Assembly (NCBI GenBank): GCA_022560025.1
Contig: JAFISE010000019.1
Span: 222,548 to 286,547 of the forward strand
DNA from: Stagonosporopsis chrysanthemi
Lineage: Eukaryota; Ascomycota; Dothideomycetes; Pleosporales; Didymellaceae
DNA length: 64,000 nucleotides
Direction of reading: 5' to 3'
Shown piece after piece: positions 32,854 to 41,067 of the stretch; positions within the stretch are counted from its first letter, which is position 1, and each line of letters starts with the position of its first letter. The notes beneath the pieces were generated by a model. The model made no database searches. It was given only the letters and a program-made list of their open reading frames with translations, and was not told where the DNA came from. Both the position numbers and the translations under genes were made by a program.

Positions 32854-34353
32854 TCAAGAAGAGTTGCTGTTGTCAGCGCAGGAGAAGGCTGACTCAATGG
32901 TTCCGTCCTTGTAAGCGTCCATGATCTGTACAATGACTCCATACGTACCGCCAATTGTCAGGAAAGCCGAGAGAATGATCAAGACAACATGAAGTCCGTA
33001 CAAGGTCTTCTTCCACAGATTACCTCGAATGTAGTCAGCATGGTCATATATCCATAGCCATCCCGGAAGTCCCAATGCAAGAGGCGCAAACGCGATACTG
33101 CCGGCTAACGAGAGCAGGTAGTTGAAGATCGGTACTCCTGACGCGATCAGGAAGCTGATGATGCTCATGCTTGCGACACATCCGAACCATGTTCCCCAGT
33201 GAACGGCAGTGTTGGCCTGGAGATGTTTCGACTTGCGGAGAATGCGTACGAAAACATACTTGGCACTGACGTGGACGTAGAGGGCACCACTGACGCAGAG
33301 ACCGATGAGGCCTACACCGTACGCGATCTTCTTGACTGTGGGTCCAGCACTACCGAGAGATGGAGACGCGACCCACTGGCCACAGTATCTGTAGACGACA
33401 AGACTGAATGAGAGGTATGCGGCTGTGACAAGACCCATGCACACATTGACAGCCTTGGAGTATTGCCTCGGGTCGCGCATCTCGGACATGACTGGCAGGA
33501 AGGCAGAGGTTCCGGCACCTGAGCAGAAGATCGTGGACGCTGCGGTGATGCCAGCAGCGAATGTCGGGCTGGCGATGACGTTGTACCCGAACTCGTAGTC
33601 TCCAGTCTGAGGTGCTGCAGCTGGCCGATCAAGGGTGGTGACACCGACACTGCAATTTTGTCAATCGAAACCCCAGCCGTCCAGGTATGGGTAGACTTAC
33701 ACGACAATGAAGACAGCGATGAAGACAGATATGAAGCCGGCCCATGTGATCCATGTGAGCCTCTCGAACCTTCGAACACTGGCACAGAGACCAACCATCA
33801 AGGCTGCGATGATGGAAAAGTAGTTCGTGCAGAGAGAGTGATTGGACAGGGCATTCAGAGCGGTCGAAACACCCACCATGCCGGAGGCCCCGACGATGAT
33901 GAAAGCTACCAGGAAGAGGATTCCAGTGATCTCCTTGACAATTCTCCCGCCAACAAGCTGGCCCATGTCTGCAATACTGTGACAGCTGGGATGATTGGTC
34001 TTGAACTGTCCCTGAACAAGCGCGCACCAAGTGTTCAAAAACTGCCACCCAAGTACATTGATGGCACCCGGAAGGGCTCCTAGGGTGAACATAGCGGAAG
34101 GGATAGTAAGGACACCGGTCGCAAAGATGACTGTTTGCCCCTTGGTCAGCGTCTTGAAGGACTCCAGAGCGTAGTGCTACTTGCGTTTCAGGAAGATCAC
34201 AGATGTATGTATCCATGAGACGGTACGGAAGTTGACAAGACCCTCGCCTGTCTTGAACACCTCGCCATCTTCAACTTCGGTCTTCTCTATGTTGATACTG
34301 TCGGTGCTGCTGTGCGTTGGCTCGATGACATCTTCATGCTTCTCGTTTGACAT
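32854..34353 (-). CDS. AAAP-family amino-acid transporter
   Basis: Three exons: complement(32854..33649, 33701..34130, 34185..34353), 464 residues. A cytosolic tail (about 1-45, acidic, Ser/Thr-rich) precedes some eleven membrane segments. The opening 'WIHTSVIFLKLIFATGVLTIPSAMFTLGALPGAINVLGW' pattern is that of the fungal neutral/N-type amino-acid permeases (Neurospora MTR-like, Pfam Aa_trans). It is inferred to import an amino acid or analogue by proton symport at the plasma membrane. Intron 1 (34131-34184, 54 nt) appears to be GC-AG: donor c/GCAAGT and acceptor AAACAG are the only pair I found that keeps the frame. Intron 2 is GT-AG (GTAAGT...TTGCAG). Its upstream region carries two of the shared hexamers, a CTCCAA and a TTGGAG 22 bases apart. 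Confidence 0.88.
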
Positions 34354-34915
34354 GATGGGCGAGCGCGTCTGGTCGATGGAACGTCTCTTAGTGCGATGAT
34401 GATGATGGATGGTGATCGATTGTCGAGGTACTGAGCATGGGACTATATACCCGCTACAGTGGTAGAACGTAGATACGAGCCACGTCCTGATAGCACAGTC
34501 TCGCAGAATCTGGGGTTATGTGGGCAGGCTCCATTTTTTCGGGGTAGATAGTGGAACTCACTATCTTGGGTGCTGCTCCAATGGACAGGAGTCAGTTTTG
34601 GAGTTGGTCGGTCCGGGAAGCGAGAAACGTGGCATGGAGATTTGCCGATCTGACAAGGGTTTCCGGTCAGTGATATCTGGCTTACTTCTTGGTATCTTGG
34701 ATGCAAAACCACGCTCTCTCGTGGGCATATCGAGAAACACTGTTGGCACTTCGTTGGACCCTCATGCTGGTTGAGCTTACGAGTCAGCGCACTTCATATC
34801 GGCCTGGCAAGTTTGCCGAAATGACTGCATTAGGCAGTTTGAGAACGTCAATCTTCTACTGTAACAAAGTCTGGGCTTTGCGGAATCACTTTGTTTCATG
34901 ATTGTTGTTCTAGAA
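34354..34915. promoter_or_regulatory. AAAP transporter promoter region with CTCCAA...TTGGAG
   Basis: A 562-base intergenic stretch with no gene. CTCCAA occurs at 34576-34581 and its complement TTGGAG at 34598-34603, forming an inverted pair with a 16-base spacer. The same hexamer recurs in the other cluster promoters. The stretch also includes the 3' flank of the CE4 gene. The functional assignment is inference from recurrence only. Confidence 0.4.
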
Positions 34916-36054
34916 CTACAAAGGTGCCTCCTTCAGCTTCAGCCCTGCTTCCGCCGGCATCAAAGCTCCCTCTACCGGCGAGTTTCTCTTCTTGAATTCG
35001 TCTGAAATTTCTTCCATTGTGACAAATTCTACTCCTTCATGCTTCATGAAATGTTCAATCAGTCTGGAACGATGTCAGGCGCAAAATCTTTATACTCGTG
35101 GATCAAACGTTACCTTTCATGCATCAACAACAGATGCGGTCTGCCAGAAACATCTGGGTGAATGGTAATTGGCTACAAGGTCGTTAGCGGGATATCTATC
35201 GAGACGAGCGATTAGAGCCTTACAAAGATGAATTCATCATGCTCTCTGTAAAAGTAATCGAAGTGATCACGCCACAGATCCTCGGTATCCCGCGCATTAA
35301 CAAACCCGTGGCTGTTTGGCGAACCCTTGATGAACATGTGAGGTGGTAGATCATCCAGATACCAGTTTGCGGGTATCTCGACCAGTCCTGTGTCTTGACC
35401 CTTGACGAGTGGCTTCATCCATTCTTTTGCTTGTTTGCTGTAGTCAATCTTGGTCCAGGCATCATCGGTTCTCAGGTAATAGGCTTGACAATCGTGATGG
35501 CTCATGCTGTGATCATATTCAATGCCATATGACAGCAAGAGCTCAGCACCTTCACGGCTAGTTTCCCACCTGTGGTTTCATAAGTTTTGCATCCATAATG
35601 CTGAACCAAGCATACTTACCATGGCGCAACACTACCGCGAGGCGGTTTTCCGGCAAATTCAGTCAGCATGCGATAAGTCTTGTCAAGGATATCTCGCTGT
35701 TGGTCGATAGTCATATCAACTGGGTTTTCGTGGCTGTACCCGTGCAACCCTATCTCGTGACCCGCATCGCGCACTGCGGCCATATCTTCAGGAAATGTTT
35801 CTAAGCTGTGACCCGGAATGAACCACGTTGTTTTGATGTTGTACTGTCTATGATCAGGCATGGCTCTTAGGAATGGTCGCAGACCTTTTGCTCACCTTCT
35901 TGAACATCTTCAATAGGCGCTGTGTGCCTACAGTGCCCGCAAAGATACCGCGACTGATATCACTGGTACTGTCTTCGCCCCCATATGACCCCAACCATCC
36001 TGCGACAGCATCGACATCGACACCGTAGGAGATAAGAACGCGCTTCTTGCCCAT
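34916..36054 (-). CDS. CE4 polysaccharide-deacetylase family hydrolase, HpPgdA/PuuE-like
   Basis: Five exons: complement(34916..35063, 35114..35172, 35224..35569, 35620..35843, 35896..36054), introns of 49-52 nt; 311 residues. NodB-fold motifs are present: VDVDA (general-base and metal aspartate), HGYSHE (metal histidines), the motif-3 arginine in PPRGSVAPWW and the late ITIHPDVSG histidine segment. The N-terminus MGKKRVLISYGVDVDAVAGW is the catalytic domain itself, with no signal peptide and no chitin-binding module, so a cytosolic small-molecule amide or cyclic-imide substrate is more likely than cell-wall chitin. The sequence resembles the HpPgdA/PuuE (allantoinase-like) branch of CE4. It is divergent from the alcohol dehydrogenase over 399 bases that hold a near-palindromic shared motif. 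The substrate is unknown. Confidence 0.85.
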
Positions 36055-36453
36055 TGTGATGTTCTGAGCTTTTACAGAGTAGATAGATTCTGATACAAAG
36101 GTTACTCCTGGGCAGGCGAAATCAAATTGAACTCTACTCAGGCAGTTGAGGCGGCACTCGGTGTTCTTATTACGATATTATCCAGCTATGATTGCGGGGA
36201 AGTTGGTTTGGAAATCAATTGAGGCCGACGGCGGCTTGAACAGGCGTCATCGCGGACCAGGGTCTGCAACGAGGCTAGCGCTATCTTGGTCTCGAGGTCG
36301 ACTCCAATTATTTGGAGTAAGACGAGACGGCCGAGTTCGGGCTTCGTGGTGCGACACCCACTTGCGGGCAAGTATCTCAAGCAAATAATGTTATTTGATA
36401 TGATGTTGTTGCGATACTAGACCGCACTTCCACAAAAAAGTCTACTTTTTACG
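36055..36453. promoter_or_regulatory. divergent CE4/ADH promoter
   Basis: A bidirectional promoter of 399 bases between two start codons. It contains the 18-base inverted repeat at 36301-36318, described separately, and several GATA-like cores (for example near 36075, 36094 and 36172), which in fungi can bind nitrogen regulators. The GATA cores are too short to carry weight alone. Confidence 0.5.
36301..36318. promoter_or_regulatory. inverted repeat, candidate operator
   Basis: ACTCCAATTATTTGGAGT: two perfect 7-base arms (ACTCCAA and TTGGAGT) around a TTAT spacer. It lies about 250 bases upstream of the CE4 ATG and 136 upstream of the ADH ATG. Its half-site CTCCAA/TTGGAG recurs in the promoters of the neighbouring transporter, amidase and SDR/regulator genes, and the ten bases TTGGAGTAAG are repeated exactly at 40904-40913. 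Confidence 0.5.
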
Positions 36454-37629
36454 ATGGCCGAGCATATGAAGGCTGCGCAGATTACAGAGGTAATGTGACG
36501 TCATTGACACAACAAGAGGGCAGTTCTGACGTTGACAGTTTGATAAGCCATATCAGCTCTGCAAGCGACCTGTACCTGTTTGTGGCGAGCATGATCTCCT
36601 GGTGCAGGTGTATGCAGCGGGCTTCTGCCACTCTGACCTCCAGGTCTTGCAGGGGCAGTTCCCGGCGAGGCTGCCTATGATCCCTTCTCATGAACCGGCA
36701 GGCAAGATCGTGCAAGTCGGCTCCCAAGTGCAAGCCAGCTGGAAGGTCGGTGACCGTGTTGGAGTTCTGAACTTCAAGAATGCCTGCCGGCAATGTGTTG
36801 GGTGTCAACAGCATATGAGGAAATCACCTTCCACACGTGCCGATCCGCGTTTCTGTGAGAAGAGGCAGATGGCTGGCTTTAAGCATGATGGTGCTTTTGC
36901 AGAGTATATGTTAGCCGACCCGGAGACGACTGTTCACCTACCTCATGGGGTGTCATTTGAACAAGGAGCACCACTCATGTGTGCGGGGGTATGTAAACGT
37001 CCCACAAAACTTCCACATCGGAAACTGACCTTGTAAAGGCTACTGCTTGGGGTGCACTACGAAAGCTGAAACCAGAAGTCAAGAGTGGCGAAGCAGTGGC
37101 TGTCGTGGGCATCGGAGGCGTTGGTCACTTGGCAGTGCAATTTGCGAAGGCAATGGGCTTTCGCACGGTGGCTATCGACAATCGTGAGGAAGGTCTACAA
37201 TTGGCTCAAGAGGTTGCCGACCATCTGAAACCGGACCTAGTCATCGACTCATCAGCCAGTGATGCAGACGAACGGATTTTAGATTTCACTTTAGGTGAAG
37301 GTCTTGCTGGCGTTGTAGTTTGCACTGATTCAATCGTAGCAAACGCGTGGAGTCTTCAACAGCTGGGTAACAAAGGAGTCATGGTACCACTGGGTCTGCC
37401 TACGGACAAGTGGCAATTCGACTCCGAAGCTATGGTGTTCCGAGAGTTAGTAATCAAAGGCAGTTATGTATCGAGCGCAGAGGAAGCAGAGCTGATGTTC
37501 AAGGTCGTGGCGGAACATCAGGTTGCTTCACATCTTACCATACTCGGATTCGACCAGATTCCTACGCTTGTTGACAGGTACCTGCATAAGTCCATGAAGG
37601 GCAGGCTGGTCATACAGTTAGCACAATAG
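36454..37629 (+). CDS. zinc-dependent alcohol dehydrogenase
   Basis: Three exons: join(36454..36489, 36539..36988, 37039..37629), introns of 49 and 50 nt; 358 residues. The 36-nt first exon gives MAEHMKAAQITE, joined to FDKPYQLCKRPVPVCGEHDLLVQV, the normal N-terminus of the family. Catalytic zinc ligands appear in GFCHSD and SHEPAGKIV. A Cys cluster CRQCVGC with a distant fourth Cys (RFCEK) would be the structural zinc site, with a spacer of 16 rather than the usual 7 residues. The Rossmann NAD(P) motif is VVGIGGVGHLAVQFAKAMG, followed by VAIDNREE (an acidic residue at the end of strand 2, favouring NAD). It interconverts an alcohol and an aldehyde or ketone in the cytosol. It shares its promoter with the CE4 gene and is convergent with the amidase. 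Confidence 0.9.
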
Positions 37630-37747
37630 ATTTCAGCTATTCTCCAACAATCCTGATCTGTATGTAACATCGAAGAAGTAAGGGGTACTCGTGGGTACTT
37701 GTGAGGATTTGTTCCAAATGCTAAGTCGATCCAAGTCGATCCAAGTA

Positions 37748-39485
37748 TCAGAGCTTCGGCGGCACTAGTGCACTTTTTGCGTCCTCCCTCCCAACACTCT
37801 TCCAGTCAACCACTGATTCCCACGCGAATCCAGCATCAAGTATCTTCTGCTCCTGCCATAGCCCAGCGACGAGCTGCATCCCGACAGGAAGCAGCACACT
37901 GGCGTCCTCTCTTGCAGGCGCGAGGCCAACAGGGAGCGACATTGCCGGATGTCCTGTAACATCAAAAATGGCGGTGTTTGTCGTGATGCCCATACTCGGT
38001 TTCAGAGCCTCCATTGGGGAATCTCCACGTTTCCAATCCACGTTTGTCGGAGCGACGAATGGCGTGGTTGGCATAATAATAAGATCATAGTCCTTGAACA
38101 ACTTCTCGTACGCATCCCTCATCTGTTGTGCAACGTTCATAGTCTTAACATAGAGGCCCGGATAGCTCTGCATCAAAGAGAGCCCGTTGATGATTGTATT
38201 CTTCGTCGATGGAAACAGCCTCTGGAATGTATCGCTTGTCCAAGGTTTTCGAGCTGCTTCGTACTGTGTCGAGAAGAGTCCTCGTCTCCCATGTGCGTAT
38301 CCCATCATGCCAAGTGTACCCGCAATACGTTGCTGAATGGTCCATACAGCAGGTCCTTCCAGATGCAGGGGAAGTGATACCTCCTGGACGGTCGCGCCGA
38401 GGTTATTGAAAATCTCGACAGCTTGAAGCACGATAGCCTTAACTCTTGCATCTACAAGACGGTGCTCAAAGCCTTCCTTCAGGACTCCGATCTTCATGCC
38501 CGCCACGGAAGTGTGGAGACCTTCCGCATAGTTTGTCGAGCCATGAATAGGAGCGCCAAGTGTCTTGTCATCAAAGTCATCCCTTCCACAGATGGCATCC
38601 AAGCACAGCGCGACATCTTTTACATTCCTCGCAATGGGACCGGCATGGTCGTTAACGGAATCACCACTCGATATGCCAGTATATGGGACCAGGCCATGTG
38701 TAGGTTTCAGGCCAACACCTGTCACAAATGTCAGTCGTGTCCTCATAGTCATCGAATTTTCTTGAGCATACTTACATCCGCAGAACGAGGAGGGTACCCT
38801 GATGCTGCCTCCTTGGTCTGCACCAATGGCGATGTCGACCAAACCTCCTCCAACAACAGCTGATCCGCCAGACGTACTTCCGCCAGCCGAGTAGCCTTCA
38901 GCGTAAGGATTATGAACAGTTCCTTGAGCACTGGTGAAAGAAGAGGTCGAGTTACAGAAGTTCTCGCAGATGGTCGTCCCCACAATATCTGCTCCAGCTT
39001 CGTACGCTCGCTTGACCACTGTCGCGTCAGCTTCGGGCGTCCACGCTGGGATTGCGTCTGTGCCAAAAAATTGTGGTACTCCAGCGACTGCGATATTGTC
39101 CTTAAGACAGACGGTTTTCCCACTCAGGACGCCGCCTTTGGTATTCCCTTGAATCAGGAACTTATGGGCCCAGGCATTACCAAAATCTTGTTTATCTGCA
39201 GTGGGACGATGAAGACCCTCACGTGGGTAAGTTTCGATATCTGGTCTAATGACATAGTCCGGAAGTTCGAGAATGTGTTCAGCAACATCGTGCACCGCTG
39301 CCAATAGTTGACGGTATTCGCTCGACTCCCCGGGCGCTATGCCTTGATCAATGCCGATATTCTTCAAAAGTAGCTCTGCTTCCCCTTCGGCAACAAGGTC
39401 GTCACTTCGGATATAATTAACAAATGCTTTGCATGAGGTATGGTGTCGAAACGAACCTTATTGGGGAGTCAAAAAAGACAGACAT
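37748..39485 (-). CDS. amidase signature family enzyme
   Basis: Three exons: complement(37748..38718, 38776..39404, 39457..39485); 542 residues. Exon 1 is 29 nt (MSVFFDSPI plus two bases). Intron 2 (57 nt, GTAAGT, CTGAC branch, GACAG) is stop-free in frame, but removing it restores the family motif FCGCVGLKPTHGLVPYTG, so it is surely spliced. The Ser-cisSer-Lys triad is visible: Lys in VCLKDNIAV, and serines in YSAGGSTSGGSAVV and GADQGGSIRVPS. The enzyme hydrolyses a carboxamide to acid plus ammonia or amine, in the cytosol, as no signal peptide is seen. The substrate cannot be inferred. The upstream region holds two shared hexamers (39537, 39649). It is convergent with the ADH, 118 bases away. 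Confidence 0.92.
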
Positions 39486-39859
39486 GATTGGGGGTGGTGC
39501 GATTGATCGTAATGCTCTAGAGGACTACACGTAGGTTTGGAGGACCCTCGCAATGGTAGAAAGATATAGTCTACTAGACAGATAATGTTACGTACCTGCA
39601 TCCAATGGCGAAGTGCAGGGGCGAAGTGGGTCGACCGGGCCGAGAAGCCTCCAACATCTGACCCCGACGCTAGTCGGTGGCTCTACCGAAATCCAACAAG
39701 ACTAACGCGCCCCTAGGATGCTTCAGACGCATTTCAATGCGCGATTGCCCAGACTGAGCTTGTAGACAGGCGAAGGTCGGTAGGTCAAAGCATGATATGT
39801 TCGGACTGCACAAGCTGCAGGACTCCTTGTTCGGCTCTAACATCGGTTCGAAGAATCAA
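39486..39859. promoter_or_regulatory. amidase promoter region with two shared hexamers
   Basis: A 374-base intergenic stretch upstream of the amidase and downstream of the SDR stop. TTGGAG lies at 39537-39542 and CTCCAA at 39649-39654, 52 and 164 bases from the amidase ATG. No gene is present. Confidence 0.4.
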
Positions 39860-40764
39860 TCAATTGACTGTATAACCGCCATCAACCACCAGTGCATGTC
39901 CCTGAATGAATGATGCCTGAGTCGAACACAGAAATAACACTGCGTTAGCCACCTCGTCCGGAGTACCCATTCTCTTCATTGGAGCTATGTTGATAGCCGG
40001 TCTTAGTGCTTCAACCATCTCAGGTGAGGTCGTTGTCATAGGAGTCTCAATGACACCTGGACAAATGCAATTGACCCTGATGCCATTGGCTGAATAGTCG
40101 ATAGCATTTGCACGTGTCATATTGATAATCGCGGACTTCGATGCACAATATGCAGCTGTTCTTGTGTGAGTATGATTGCTGAAGGCTCAGGGTATCACGG
40201 ACATACCTGCGCCTGGTCTGGCCACAATCCCGAGTTGACTTGCGATGTTGACTATCGATCCTCTTTGTTTTGGCTGTTCGGGCAACGGCTCTTGTCTCAG
40301 CATGTTCCTGAGCTGAGCTCGCGAACTCAGCCAAGAGCCTCTGTAGTTGATGTTGTTCATTCGATCGAAAGCATCCATCGTCATCTCGACGGCCTTCACT
40401 GGTTTGCCTCCAAGGATTCCTGCGCAATTTACTGCGTAATCGAGTCTGGAGAACTCTGAAGTGACCTCATCTGTGAATGAGTCTACAAAACCTTCATCTG
40501 CGATGTCTCCTGCTTGATCAAATACTTTGATCGATGGGTCGATTGACAGGATAGCTTCTCTGGTCTGCCTCAAGGTTTCCGAGTTGATGTCTGTTATCGC
40601 AATTCTTGTGCAGCCAGAACGTGCAAAACCCTTCGCGACGGCGGCGCCAATACCTATGCCTGTCAATGGAGAGCCCAAAGCAATTTTCTGAAGATCGAGG
40701 TACCTGTTCCGCCTGCGCCAGTGATGATCGCTACTCCGGGAAGCCTCTGTAAGATGGATGCCAT
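39860..40764 (-). CDS. short-chain dehydrogenase/reductase (SDR)
   Basis: Three exons: complement(39860..40155, 40207..40659, 40704..40764), introns of 51 and 44 nt; 269 residues, normal for a classical SDR. The NAD(P)-binding turn is ITGAGGTGIGIGAAVAKGFA, formed across intron 1, with acidic ITDIN at the end of strand 2 favouring NAD. NCAGILGG is the NNAG motif, IVNIASQLG carries the catalytic serine and AYCASKSAI the YxxxK motif, restored by intron 2. The tail ASFIQGHALVVDGGYTVN is typical. The reaction is an alcohol/ketone oxidoreduction on an unknown substrate. The gene is divergent from the cluster regulator over 303 bases holding three shared hexamers. Confidence 0.92.
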
Positions 40765-41067
40765 ATCAGCTGGTTGACCTGGTCAACTCCCGGATACTGT
40801 TCGGTAATCTCAGTAGTAACGAAGGAAGCTTCGGCACCGGAACCATCAACATGACGTGTTGCAGCAGCGTGATCTTCGCCCGACATAGCATCCCTGTAAC
40901 GTGTTGGAGTAAGCACTGTTATCTCGGGTGCAAAGTTGGGGTAGACGCTATCTCTGACCCGTGAAGCAGGAGCCCCGCCCCGTCCAAGCGTCAAAGCTCG
41001 CTCAGTCCCTCCACGAAACCTCCAACTCTCCACAACTCCACAGCATGCTCCAACGACAGAAGACCCA
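40765..41067. promoter_or_regulatory. divergent SDR/regulator promoter with three shared hexamers
   Basis: A 303-base bidirectional promoter. TTGGAG occurs at 40904-40909, and CTCCAA at 41020-41025 and 41048-41053. The copy at 40904 shares ten bases (TTGGAGTAAG) with the palindrome in the CE4/ADH promoter. Copies directly ahead of the regulator ATG would allow autoregulation, which is inference. Confidence 0.45.

Noticed and set aside
36055..36453. GATA-factor sites as proof of nitrogen control of the cluster
   Set aside because: GATA cores are present, but a four-base core is expected by chance several times in 400 bases.
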